From contig NZ_LR735004.1 of NCBI RefSeq assembly GCF_900009265.2, positions 1 through 55,671 of the forward strand: DNA of 55,671 bases, written 5' to 3'. This stretch comes from Planktothrix paucivesiculata PCC 9631 (GTDB lineage Bacteria; Cyanobacteriota; Cyanobacteriia; Cyanobacteriales; Microcoleaceae). The position numbers and the translations under genes are program-made. Positions 41,201-49,532 of the stretch are shown piece after piece. Positions within the stretch are counted from its first letter, which is position 1, and each line of letters starts with the position of its first letter. The notes below the pieces were generated by a model that saw only the letters and a list, made by a program, of their open reading frames with translations, was not told where the DNA came from and ran no database searches.

Positions 41201-41877
41201 GCTTCTAACCAAATTTCCTTGCCGACGGTCAGGATTTGAGGCTCATTCCCGTCGTACATGAACATTTCTTCTAGTTTTTTCGGGTCAGTAATTAATGAAG
41301 TTCCTGCAACTGAATTAGATAACCAACGACTAAAGGCTAAAATCGGACGACCAATTGTTCGTTGGACAATTTGGAGGACAACCCAGCCGATGAAAGTACA
41401 AATAAATACAGACCAATCTTCAAATCCGGCAATGGTTTCTAGTCCGACAAATTGAGCGAGTAAACTCCAAATGGAAAGGAATACTCCAATCGCAATTCCC
41501 ATATAGGGTAAACCTATTAAAAACCCTAACATTTGAGGAGCATAACTGAGTCCTACGGTTCTAAAAATTAGATCAAAACTCAGAGAAACATCAAAAAATA
41601 GGTTACTTGCAATCCAAATACTTCCCGCCCACAATCCATAACTTAATGCAAAAACAATCGAAGAAATTCCTAAGCTGAGGATAAACCGAATGGGTTTAAC
41701 TTTATTAGCAAATAAAACAATACATTGTCCAATGGCTTGAGATAAACCGGCGATGAGAACAATAATTAAGGCGACGGTGAGGCCATCGGGTAAGGTATTA
41801 ATTTGCTCAAAAACTTCTGGGTCGAGGGCGAATGCGCCGGAAACCAGATGCCAGAATTGGTTAAATGCGGTTTGCAT
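38266..41877 (-). CDS. Very large membrane protein with alpha/beta-hydrolase-like GYSGG motif
   Basis: A 1203-aa protein. The first about 200 residues hold five or six membrane helices (Yip1-like), followed after a short soluble part by two or three more helices (about 240-320). A soluble alpha/beta-hydrolase-like region (about 330-560) carries VTLVGYSGGGQMSMG, a nucleophile-elbow motif. The last 600 residues are soluble with no recognisable domain. Intact, with its own terminator. I cannot name the substrate. Confidence 0.75.
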   Translation of the reverse strand: MQTAFNQFWHLVSGAFALDPEVFEQINTLPDGLTVALIIVLIAGLSQAIGQCIVLFANKVKPIRFILSLGISSIVFALSYGLWAGSIWIASNLFFDVSLSFDLIFRTVGLSYAPQMLGFLIGLPYMGIAIGVFLSIWSLLAQFVGLETIAGFEDWSVFICTFIGWVVLQIVQRTIGRPILAFSRWLSNSVAGTSLITDPKKLEEMFMYDGNEPQILTVGKEIWLEAEQQENIPKQKTSSALKFVALALLALLLVFILYPNSNNPLTIGFSLLNHSFRLGLKLVQFSLIALLISIILTPLESLTWWAGWYGSQPLENTGTLVENPNIDTPFNHYVMYLDGINQGSYQYLPEVERFLDALALATPDNIAIVKGIMPYSVTNKPLTENRLLSFLWRIIDSMVVQNPANPIGFIVNARNVVSVAVSADPRYGPIQNQGLAQVLYNSLLSYGYPVGSEIPVTLVGYSGGGQMSMGAVTFLKRTIKAPITVISIAGVISGNTGTMVTEHLYHLVGDKDGVEKVGAIIFPGRWPISLLSNWNFAKRRGKISFISLGPVGHNMMGGPMGDHQLPNGKTHLQQTVDIVTGILLENWEVTGLDPNIFKKSGNYELYKNAPFNQVAYYPIKQTLNPELYQPVGTWIGRLILPKLSEREQVKGVLFEIYHADSFHEHRVGQIVNLRWDLQGNNVNERVKLVTQDLNFIDQVKVSKSKGNIHPDRINGWSKVDPLESIAGARPHDDVIVVLKEPVVFKDNGLERPSLYIQHDPVEITGRFYALVRFIENLGNDIFLVRHYHPSSEQFNGIEEKVYLPSVIPNRDGVLPSINQDLESSPVNASGWYIFGQKNIDGQFVVQAIAPYSLFSLTPDLIISGKQKTVDYINWEYWKNKITPQGQVKTIFLNPNQDNSNHYIVPESLWKEGERALLMHVYGGIGGPNGDNTPFGIYFGHFAYGIATVVRDRLTQNLRFNIEYRQIYTHNSDAIISGSLDWTRYSGDRQFGWLGCRPFNDILIKFDPLTQDYDFDGFKFSPLDIVINELDIMTARYRVGDGTGTTFVSAINSCSQDSSQALYLSLTRMLAQFELNPLLMKWLRENPHHEQSQRFIQLRTLVASLESILVTTGKARKDWRYGSPTLGRFTQETPLKTLSRLSSSWRSLLPRLINDKIAMIFLQLGAYLWVLRTNQVGGHDPTLKPIIPTDFWFGVPKLKNFEYD

Positions 41878-42016
41878 AAAATAAAAATTTACAAAGATGC
41901 AATAAATGGTTTTTAAGTGGTTTCAAGTTTAACCCGAACCACCATAAAAAGCAATATTTAGGGTGAATCATGACTAAATCAATCTATCTTTCAACTGTTG
42001 AATAAATTTCCAGCCC

Positions 42017-42475
42017 CTACTTACTGTGATGCAGTCGAACAATTAAATAACTGATTGACAGGGCTAAAACTGCTACAGCTAGTCCAATTAAATCTTCACC
42101 GCCTTTTTTATCGAGATCAAAAATAATGATTTTTCGTCCTACGGCAATTAGGGAGGTGACAATCACTAACTCCACTTGAATAACGTGTTTTTTTAAATAC
42201 GCTGAGATATTTTCTAAAAGCTCTAAGGCAATCAAAATATTTAAAAATAATCCAAAAATTTCAAACAAAGAATCTTTAAAGATTAGATCAGAATCCGTTA
42301 ACAATTTTTGGCCTAAATATAAAATTAGCTGACCACAGCAAACTATGATAATGGTTATCATGGCAATTGATAAGGTTTTCGCGATCGCCACTTGAATTTC
42401 TTCTAATATTATTAAGAAATTTTCGTCGCTAAACCAATGGGTGAGGGATTCCAAAAAAGTTTTTTTGCGTGACAT
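42017..42475 (-). CDS. PsiE-like membrane protein
   Basis: A 152-aa protein with four membrane helices and the PsiE-type features (LNILIALELLENISAYLKKHVIQVELVIVTSLIAVGRKIIIFDL). The phosphate-starvation-inducible PsiE family has no firmly known activity. ATG 42475 is chosen; 13 extra codons upstream are possible. Confidence 0.75.
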   Translation of the reverse strand: MSRKKTFLESLTHWFSDENFLIILEEIQVAIAKTLSIAMITIIIVCCGQLILYLGQKLLTDSDLIFKDSLFEIFGLFLNILIALELLENISAYLKKHVIQVELVIVTSLIAVGRKIIIFDLDKKGGEDLIGLAVAVLALSISYLIVRLHHSK

Positions 42476-42708
42476 AGTGACCCGTAAATTAGAGTTGGAC
42501 GGAAAATACAGCAAGGATGGAGCAATTTAGTATCAATATATAAGTTAAAACCCGTTAAGGCAAGATTATTCTTTAAAATTAATCTCACCAGTCCATAAAC
42601 CCAGTTTTTAAAGTGTCTAAACACAACTTAGCAATCATATCTATTGAGATTAATCTATATTGGTGGGCGGGGTTAACCGTCAGTAAAAATCAACATAATC
42701 AAACCCTA

Positions 42709-44031
42709 TTATCTTTGTTGGGCTAAAATCATATAATCGTCAATAGCATAGCTTATATGCTGATTTAACTTAAAGTATTTTTGAAAAATGGGGTGAATAT
42801 AAGGCTGATAAGGCAATTTTTCGCGAGCAAACTTTCCAAACTCAGCAGGAGTCATCTGCTCTGAAATTCCTGTAGATGTCAAATATTTATACCAGACTAA
42901 TTTTAAGCCGATTTCTTCAATAAAAGATCTAATGACATTATATTCTAGGTGATAATCTTGGCGATGTCGTAAATTAAAACCTTGGAACAATTTCTTATCT
43001 TGAACAATAAATAACACATAACCGTCCGTTTGTAAACAGCGATTAAAAATATATTTAAAATTAGTATTAGCTTTTTGCCTGAGTTGGCGTTGATAAAAGA
43101 AACAATGGGAAATTATAATAAAATCAAAGAAGTCCTTGGGCATTTTATCAAAATTAGACTTATCTCCTAATAAGTCACAGGTATCAAAGCGAAAATAAGC
43201 ATTAGTCGGTTGGAGTTGTTGCTCAACATATCGGCGCCAAAACTGAAGTCCCCGATATTGAAATTTAGCTTGTTTTTCTAAAGAATAATAGGCAATTTTA
43301 AATTCTGAGGAGTTCATCCCTTGATAATTACTTCTAAGGAATAAATCTAAACCATAAATCATCGTACCAGGGCCAGCCGCAATATCCAAAATATTGAGAT
43401 GTTTGGGTAATAACCCGGTTTTATAAATTAAAAACCAGGCTAAATAAGCACCATAAACATTGGTTAAAAAATAGCGTAAAAAATAAACATAAGGACTCAA
43501 TTCAAAACTATATTCAGGATCTTCTCCAAATTTCAAGCCATTCAAATCTTCAACGGCTTCTTTTAAGGATTTTTCAAAATTGTTTCTTTGACTCATTTGT
43601 TGAAATTCATCTTCAATAAACCGAGATAAATTCAACTCAAGATTATTAAAAATATCAGCGTCAATTCCTGTGCATTGAATTAAATTATCATCCGACTCAA
43701 TTAAATTAAATTGTTGAGTAATTCGAGCAATAATATTCCGATCAGGAATAATCAACTTTTCTTCCCTAAAATCAAACTCAGAGGGGAATGAATCTAATTG
43801 TGAGAAACTTTTTAGTTGTTGCTTTAATCCTGAAATCTCTTTCTGTTTTTGCTTTAATTGATAATCGGTTTCTAACTTGTCTTGAAATAACTTTTCTAAC
43901 CCTGAAAGTTCAGTTTTTGAGCGTCGAATCTCTTGTAAAATATTTCGAGCTTGTTGTTCATTTCCTCTTTGTAAAGCTAAAAATAACTTCAGAGAGCGCC
44001 AACCCTGAATAATTCTATCAATCATAGCCAA
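42709..44031 (-). CDS. SAM-dependent methyltransferase-like protein with N-terminal coiled coil
   Basis: A 440-aa protein. Residues 40-80 are a Glu/Lys/Gln-rich coiled coil. A Rossmann fold follows with the SAM-binding-like motif LDIAAGPGTM (about residue 222). Its gene overlaps the 3' end of the SPL-family radical SAM gene by 14 bases, so the pair is likely translated together. Similar cyanobacterial proteins are sometimes labelled photosystem II assembly factors; I cannot confirm that. Confidence 0.65.
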   Translation of the reverse strand: MAMIDRIIQGWRSLKLFLALQRGNEQQARNILQEIRRSKTELSGLEKLFQDKLETDYQLKQKQKEISGLKQQLKSFSQLDSFPSEFDFREEKLIIPDRNIIARITQQFNLIESDDNLIQCTGIDADIFNNLELNLSRFIEDEFQQMSQRNNFEKSLKEAVEDLNGLKFGEDPEYSFELSPYVYFLRYFLTNVYGAYLAWFLIYKTGLLPKHLNILDIAAGPGTMIYGLDLFLRSNYQGMNSSEFKIAYYSLEKQAKFQYRGLQFWRRYVEQQLQPTNAYFRFDTCDLLGDKSNFDKMPKDFFDFIIISHCFFYQRQLRQKANTNFKYIFNRCLQTDGYVLFIVQDKKLFQGFNLRHRQDYHLEYNVIRSFIEEIGLKLVWYKYLTSTGISEQMTPAEFGKFAREKLPYQPYIHPIFQKYFKLNQHISYAIDDYMILAQQR

Positions 44032-44938
44032 ACCCTTCTCGTCCCTCTTTAATTTCTACATCACCGAGCAGAAACTCTAATTTCTGTTTAAATAGAAAAT
44101 AGTTTTCCTGTTCTTGATTATACCACCAAGCATATTTTTGTTTGAGAGTGATCGCTTGTTCACGAGTTGAAGCGACTAAACTTTTTCCTTGAGTCGCATG
44201 AAATTCTTGAATTACTATTCTATCTACAAAACTTAATTTTAAAATAAATTCGTCTTGATCTTCTGGTAAAGTTGGTAATAGCGGCGTAATCGTAATCGCG
44301 AACCTAATATCATATCCAGCTTTAAAAGGAATATTATATCTTAATTTTCCTATGGCTTGAATTCGAGATTTAATACTGGGTGATTGCGGTTCAAAATCTC
44401 GTTTTACCGCTTCACTTCCCGTAGGAATACTTAGATTTATTCTTAAAGTTTTAAACTGTTGTAATAAATCAATATCTCTAGTAATCATCGGACTCCGAGT
44501 TTGAATCACTAGAATCGGTTGATACTTCACCATTACCTCTAATAATTGTCGAGTTAGTTGTACTTTAGTCTCAATAGGTTGATAGGGGTCAGTAACACTA
44601 CTCATATAAATACTTGGCGGTTTTTCGGGATGACGACGATACCATCTTTCCAACTCTTTTTCTAAAATTTCTACGGCATTTTCTTTGATAATTACCCAAT
44701 TTCCCCAATCTTTTCGCATCTGGGGATTAGGACTAAAAGCCGCCGCATAACAATAACTACATCCATATTGACACCCTCGATAGGGATTAAGAGTAAAGTC
44801 ATAATCTCGAATAAAACCAGTTGCTTTATTTAATAAAGATTGAGCATTTTTTCCATAAACATTGACTTGACCAAATTTTTCCTTAACCAAGAATTGATGT
44901 CGAGATAACAAATCATCGGAGTAGTTAATTTCTGACAT
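44018..44938 (-). CDS. SPL-family radical SAM protein
   Basis: A 306-aa radical SAM protein with the cluster motif CQYGCSYC (CX3CX2C, about residue 56) and SVTDPYQPIE, the pattern of the SPL-family/Rv2578c-like group. The precise reaction is unknown. It precedes and overlaps the methyltransferase-like gene. Confidence 0.82.
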   Translation of the reverse strand: MSEINYSDDLLSRHQFLVKEKFGQVNVYGKNAQSLLNKATGFIRDYDFTLNPYRGCQYGCSYCYAAAFSPNPQMRKDWGNWVIIKENAVEILEKELERWYRRHPEKPPSIYMSSVTDPYQPIETKVQLTRQLLEVMVKYQPILVIQTRSPMITRDIDLLQQFKTLRINLSIPTGSEAVKRDFEPQSPSIKSRIQAIGKLRYNIPFKAGYDIRFAITITPLLPTLPEDQDEFILKLSFVDRIVIQEFHATQGKSLVASTREQAITLKQKYAWWYNQEQENYFLFKQKLEFLLGDVEIKEGREGFGYD

Positions 44939-45042
44939 ACTTGCAAATAAAAGGGTTAGAGAAAAGGATATTGCGGAATGTCTGAAAATGCAAGAATTAT
45001 CGTATACTAATGATTTAGGTTAATTTATATTCCATTAGTTCC

Positions 45043-45729
45043 ATGCCGAGTTTAGCTGAAATTCATAACTTAGGATTAGAAATTATCTTAGTTGGTGGTT
45101 GGTTAGGTTTAATTTTAGGAGTAGCAGAAGGACTAAATCGAGGTTTTTCAGTTAATGCGGAAGTTTCGCGTAAAATTGTTCATATTGGTACGGGAAATGT
45201 AATTTTACTAGCTTGGTGGCTGAATATTCCGGCTTGGGTTGGAATTGCAGCGAGTGTGATTTCAGGAATTATTGCCCTAATTTCTTATCAAACCCCGATT
45301 CTTCCGAGTATTAATAGTGTGGGGCGTAAAAGTTTGGGGACGTTTTTTTATGCAATTAGTATTGGGGTTTTAATTGGTTATTTTTGGACAATTAAACAAC
45401 CTCAATATGCAGCTTTGGGGATTTTAATTATGGCTTGGGGAGACGGTTTAGCGGCGGTGATTGGTCAACGATGGGGTCAACATAAATATCAGGTTTTTGG
45501 GAATAGTAAAAGCTGGGAAGGTTCTTTAACAATGCTGTTTGTTAGCTTTGTTGTTTGCGCTCTTATTTTATTAGCAACACAAGGAAATAATCAAATAACT
45601 TGGGGCGTTTCAATAGCTGTAGCAGTTGTTGCCACAGGATTAGAAACCTTTTCAAAATATGGGATTGATAATCTAACAGTTCCTTTAAATAGCGCGTTTC
45701 TGGCTTTTGTTCTGAATCAAATTCTTTAG
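45043..45729 (+). CDS. Diacylglycerol/polyprenol kinase family protein (VTE5/SEC59-like)
   Basis: A 228-aa membrane protein with about seven helices. Family motifs are SRKIVHIGTGNV, SVGRKSLGTFFYAISIGVL, LIMAWGDGLAAVIGQRWGQHK and SKSWEGSLTM. Cyanobacterial and plant members phosphorylate phytol for tocopherol and phylloquinone recycling, which is the likely role here. ATG at 45043. Confidence 0.82.
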   Translation: MPSLAEIHNLGLEIILVGGWLGLILGVAEGLNRGFSVNAEVSRKIVHIGTGNVILLAWWLNIPAWVGIAASVISGIIALISYQTPILPSINSVGRKSLGTFFYAISIGVLIGYFWTIKQPQYAALGILIMAWGDGLAAVIGQRWGQHKYQVFGNSKSWEGSLTMLFVSFVVCALILLATQGNNQITWGVSIAVAVVATGLETFSKYGIDNLTVPLNSAFLAFVLNQIL

Positions 45730-45847
45730 CTATAGTAGTTGATGCTGATATCTTTATAAGGGGTAAGGATAATTAAATCAGGAAGACAAAAAAAAGTTCT
45801 AAACAAGTCGCTATCTGTTCAAGATTTTATTACTTAAATAATAATAA

Positions 45848-45873
45848 ATCCCCCATAGGAGTCGATGAGGGAT
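45848..45873 (-). terminator. Terminator of the 49-aa gene
   Basis: atcccccat (45848-45856) and atgagggat (45865-45873) form a 9-bp stem with one mismatch and an 8-nt loop. On the minus strand it is followed by ttattattattt. It lies about 45 bases after the small gene's stop. Confidence 0.65.
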
Positions 45874-45919
45874 CTAAGTAGATTTTGAAACACATCATCA
45901 TATTTGATTACAATTATCC

Positions 45920-46069
45920 TTAGTGTTTCAAATTGCGATCTTTGCTGGGTTTGGTTTCAAAAGGTTGTACACCGACTGAGGGGTACATATCATCACCGAC
46001 CGTAAACATTCGTCCGGCGGCTTCGGTTAAATAGTCCATCATTTCTTTAACAGACCGTAAAATATTCAT
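45920..46069 (-). CDS. Small 49-aa protein
   Basis: Begins MNILRSVKEMMDYLTEA and ends PSKDRNLKH. AGGAATT precedes the ATG and a hairpin terminator follows, so this is a real transcription unit, missed by length-based gene callers. Amphipathic N-terminal helix, no signal peptide. I do not recognise a family. Confidence 0.65.
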   Translation of the reverse strand: MNILRSVKEMMDYLTEAAGRMFTVGDDMYPSVGVQPFETKPSKDRNLKH

Positions 46070-46279
46070 AATTCCTAACCTCAACTCGATGATTTAGGCT
46101 TCTATACTGACTATTTTATCGGCAAAAATCAGAAAATGGGCAGATTTGCAACATTTATTTGCATATTTGCACTTTTGTATTTCGTGAATTTATCCCATCA
46201 GTTTGAATCGGAAGAAATACTGGATGAACCCGATTCGGGGTTGACGAACAAGACCAAACCCCTATAACCCTATTCTGGT

Positions 46280-46777
46280 TTAAGACTGCAATCCTTTTAA
46301 TACCTTGTCAGTAAAAGCATTAATCGATTTACCGACATTTTTTTTCAATTTCCAGGCTTTGAATGCTACTTCATAATCCTCGCCCTCTAATTGATAGGTT
46401 TTCCAAGCTCTCAGGGTTAAAAATAATCCCCAGGTTAAAAAGACAAAGGCTGCAAATCCGATTCCATGCCAAATCACCAAGTTCATTAAAATCAAGAAAG
46501 AGTTAACAATCCCAAATTGAATCAGATTTTGTTTTAGTCGATTTTGGCGATAGGTATTAAAAACCAACTTTTCATTGGCTTCTTGTTTTTGTAACTTCCA
46601 TTGCTGTTCAGCCAGTTCTAAATCCAGGGCAGAAATTCCTAAATCTTTGGCAATGTCTAACAATTCTTGACGAGTCATTTCCTCGTTATCTTGTTTACGA
46701 GAAATAGCAATATAGAGAATTTCTTGTATATCTTCCTGTAAATAGGCCGGGGTGATTTGACTGTCTGAGTTGGTCAT
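46280..46777 (-). CDS. 2TM-domain protein
   Basis: A 165-aa protein. The first 75 residues are a soluble, helical part with a possible HTH-like stretch (TRQELLDIAKDLGISALDLE). Two adjacent membrane helices follow (about 88-125) in the 2TM arrangement. Function unknown. The 46070-46279 gap upstream of its end holds three atttgca repeats (46144, 46158, 46166) with no clear role. Confidence 0.75.
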   Translation of the reverse strand: MTNSDSQITPAYLQEDIQEILYIAISRKQDNEEMTRQELLDIAKDLGISALDLELAEQQWKLQKQEANEKLVFNTYRQNRLKQNLIQFGIVNSFLILMNLVIWHGIGFAAFVFLTWGLFLTLRAWKTYQLEGEDYEVAFKAWKLKKNVGKSINAFTDKVLKGLQS

Positions 46778-46962
46778 AAGTTTTTCTGATCAAGCTAAAA
46801 TACGAATAGGACAAGGTTTACAGAGGATCTGCAACCCTAATAATATGAAATCTTACTCTAGCCTAACCTATCCGATTAGGGTATAGGGCGAGTCCTAGGG
46901 GCGAGATTTAAGATAAAGTTAAAAAAAGTCGGTAATCAATACCGTTATCAGGAGAATCGTTC

Positions 46963-47991
46963 ATGAATCTGGTTGTACTCCAGAATGGATTAGATAATAT
47001 TTCTTTTGCCATTTTATTGATCACCCTATTGTTGTATTGGGTGGGGGCAGCATTTCCTAATCTTCCCTATTTATCGGTGTTGGGAACTGCGGGAATGGCG
47101 ATCGCAAATCTCTCTATTGCCGCCTTATTAGGGGCGAGATGGATTGAGGCGGGTTACTTCCCGATTAGTAATCTCTATGAATCCTTGTTTTTCCTAACTT
47201 GGGGTTTAACAACTATTCATCTGATTGCCGAACAAATGAGTCGGAGTCGCTTGGTTGGGGTGGTCACCTCTCCAGTGGCGATGGGAATTGCGGCGTTTGC
47301 AACTCTGAAGTTACCCGCCCAAATGCGCGTCGCTGAACCCCTCGTCCCAGCCTTGAAGTCGAATTGGTTAATGATGCACGTTAGCGTCATGATGTTGAGT
47401 TATGCAACGTTAATGGTGGGATCTCTGTTAGCGATCGCCTTTTTAATTCTCACCCGGGGACAGGAAATCGAGTTAAGTGGAAGTTCTTTAGGAACTCGGA
47501 TTTCCCGAAATCATCAGAAACCCGTTAGCAAGATCATCAATTATGCTCCAGAAATCCTGGCGGAGTCCCACCCCAAAGGGTTAACGACCAATGGTAATAG
47601 CACAACGGCCGTGTTAGAGTTCGTCAAAACCGACAACCTGGAATCGGCTACCCTGCTTTCCCCCCAGCGATTAACTTTAGTGGAAACCATTGACAATATC
47701 AGTTATCGGATTATTGGATTAGGATTCCCCCTGTTAACCATCGGAATTATTTCCGGGGCGGTCTGGGCGAATGAGGCTTGGGGTTCCTATTGGAGTTGGG
47801 ACCCGAAAGAAACTTGGGCGTTAATTACTTGGTTAGTGTTTGCAGCCTATTTACACGCCAGAATTACTCGCGGCTGGCAAGGTCGAAAACCTGCTATTTT
47901 AGCCGCCACGGGATTTGTCGTGGTCTGGGTCTGCTATTTAGGAGTGAATCTATTAGGAAAAGGTTTACATTCCTACGGTTGGTTTTTCTAA
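46963..47991 (+). CDS. ccsA: c-type cytochrome biogenesis protein of the CcsA (ResC) type
   Basis: A 342-aa membrane protein with about eight helices. The tryptophan-rich haem-handling motif is [18 protein letters not shown] (about 270-287), and conserved His residues lie near helices 3 and 8. With its partner Ccs1 it delivers haem to apocytochromes c6 and f at the thylakoid lumen side. AGGAGAATCGTTC precedes the ATG. Some databases call this family CcsB; the partner gene is not in the window. Confidence 0.9.
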   Translation: MNLVVLQNGLDNISFAILLITLLLYWVGAAFPNLPYLSVLGTAGMAIANLSIAALLGARWIEAGYFPISNLYESLFFLTWGLTTIHLIAEQMSRSRLVGVVTSPVAMGIAAFATLKLPAQMRVAEPLVPALKSNWLMMHVSVMMLSYATLMVGSLLAIAFLILTRGQEIELSGSSLGTRISRNHQKPVSKIINYAPEILAESHPKGLTTNGNSTTAVLEFVKTDNLESATLLSPQRLTLVETIDNISYRIIGLGFPLLTIGIISGAVWANEAWGSYWSWDPKETWALITWLVFAAYLHARITRGWQGRKPAILAATGFVVVWVCYLGVNLLGKGLHSYGWFF

Positions 47992-48035
47992 ATGAGTTAA
48001 TCCTTAGTACAAAATACAATTTTCAGGACATAAAC

Positions 48036-48392
48036 ATGAGCGATTTTACTTCTATTCTCAATGATGATGATGTGATTAATACCAGTGAAAGTGCATTGAT
48101 GTTTCAATGTACCTTTAAGGCAAGTGAATTCTTGTCAATTATGGAATCCAAGTTAGAGGAAGAAAATTTATTTAAGGAAGGAATTGAGTGTCAACTATTG
48201 CGTCCGGGTCAATCTTGGAAAACCGGAAAGTTTCGGATTTGTTTAGAATTTTGTTCCGATGAACCGGATGTTGAAGCTAAAGGTGGGATTGCCACAACCG
48301 AATATGCTTCTCCTACAGTCCCCTCTGATTCGGGTTCCGATCTTCCCCCTTTCATGAACCAACCCACTAAAAGTGTAGGAATGTGGAGTTAG
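48036..48392 (+). CDS. KGK-domain protein
   Basis: A 118-aa protein with the KGK-family pattern (LNDDDVINTSESALMF, SFRIC-like WKTGKFRICLEFC). The frame extends far upstream into ccsA, but the ATG at 48036 fits the family length. No known activity. A strong terminator follows at 48423. Confidence 0.82.
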   Translation: MSDFTSILNDDDVINTSESALMFQCTFKASEFLSIMESKLEEENLFKEGIECQLLRPGQSWKTGKFRICLEFCSDEPDVEAKGGIATTEYASPTVPSDSGSDLPPFMNQPTKSVGMWS

Positions 48393-48421
48393 TTATTAGC
48401 TGGAAATCTAACAATTTTATT

Positions 48422-48462
48422 AATGTTCAAAGTTCAAGAGATTGAATTTTGAACATTTTTTT
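48422..48462 (+). terminator. Strong terminator after the KGK gene
   Basis: A 15-bp stem (48423-48437 with 48442-48456, one G-T wobble) and a gaga loop, followed by seven T residues. It ends transcription from the ccsA/KGK unit. Confidence 0.9.
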
Positions 48463-48475
48463 AAAATCTAAAGCA

Positions 48476-48555
48476 GTAGTAAGCCCTTTAGGGCTAAGAG
48501 GCGTAAAATATTGTAGTAAGCCCTTTAGGGCTAAGAGGTGTTCACGCCTCACTAC
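48476..48555. repeat. Double-hairpin dispersed repeat, two tandem copies
   Basis: First copy gtagtaagccctttagggct (48476-48495) is truncated. The second (48513-48555) is complete, ending in cgcctcactac. Both lie between the KGK gene terminator and the PhnD-like gene. Confidence 0.8.
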
Positions 48556-48593
48556 AATTCGATTACGGGCTAATTTTAAACGGGTAAAGAGTT

Positions 48594-49532
48594 ATGAAAA
48601 AATCACCAACAAATTTTAACGTATTGTTAACCTTTGTACTTTTGTCCAGTGTTGCTTGTACTCCTAACTTTCCCCCGTCAACGGTATCCCTATCAAATCC
48701 CAAAAGTGCTACTCCTGCTGCTAATTCCCCGCAAAATATATTAGAAATTGCGATTATTCCCTCTGTCAGTTCAACGCAACAACAGGATAAAATTCAACTT
48801 TTGGAGGACTACTTAAATCAAGAACTCAATCAAACTGTTAAAATTAAGTTAACAAAAGATTATGAAACCGGGGTTAATTTATTGGTAACGGGGCAAGTTG
48901 AAGTGGCTTATCTGGGCCCTTTAGCCTATATTAAAGCCAAGCAACGTAATTCCGATTTAGAGCCGATTGTTGCTCATATTGAAAAAACAACGGGCCGACC
49001 TTGGTACACCAGTGTTATGGTGGTAAACCGTCAGGCTGGAATTAATACTCCAGCAGATATCAAGGGAAAACGTTTTAGTTTTGTCAGTCCCTCATCAGCC
49101 TCGGGTTTTCTATTTCCCAGTGCGGAATTTAAAAGATTAGGGATAACGCCGAATCAGGATTTTTCTCAGGTGCAATATTCCGGCGGACATGATAAAAATA
49201 TTGTCGCTTTAGCTGAAGGTAAAGTTGATGCGATCGCCGTTGATAAATCAGTTTATATCGAAGCAGTAAAACAGAATAAACTTCCCGAAAACAAATATAA
49301 AATGATTTGGGAATCCGATCCTATTCCTAATTCTCCCTTTGTGATTTCTAGTACCTTACCTTTAGAATTAAAAACAAAATTTCAGCGAGCTTTAATTAAT
49401 GCTCCAGAAGGGTTAGTTGCTGTAGGGGGAACAACGGCAACGGGTTACACCATAGTTCAAGATGAAGATTATGAACCAATTCGGAAACTTCAAGCCTTTT
49501 TATTATTAGAATCACCTGCTCAAAACCCATGA
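48594..49532 (+). CDS. PhnD-like phosphate/phosphonate-type substrate-binding lipoprotein
   Basis: A 312-aa lipoprotein with a lipobox Cys at 22 (SSVAC). The rest is a PhnD-family periplasmic binding fold (LEIAIIPSVSSTQQQDKIQLLEDYL, GQVEVAYLGPLAY, GKRFSFVSPSSASGFLFPSA, GKVDAIAVDKSVY). It overlaps the next gene by 4 bases (ATGA). No transporter permease follows; pairing with a sensor kinase suggests ligand sensing. Confidence 0.85.
   Translation: MKKSPTNFNVLLTFVLLSSVACTPNFPPSTVSLSNPKSATPAANSPQNILEIAIIPSVSSTQQQDKIQLLEDYLNQELNQTVKIKLTKDYETGVNLLVTGQVEVAYLGPLAYIKAKQRNSDLEPIVAHIEKTTGRPWYTSVMVVNRQAGINTPADIKGKRFSFVSPSSASGFLFPSAEFKRLGITPNQDFSQVQYSGGHDKNIVALAEGKVDAIAVDKSVYIEAVKQNKLPENKYKMIWESDPIPNSPFVISSTLPLELKTKFQRALINAPEGLVAVGGTTATGYTIVQDEDYEPIRKLQAFLLLESPAQNP

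Noticed and set aside
46144-46172. Three atttgca repeats as an operator
   Set aside because: Irregular spacing and no promoter evidence; recorded only as a note.
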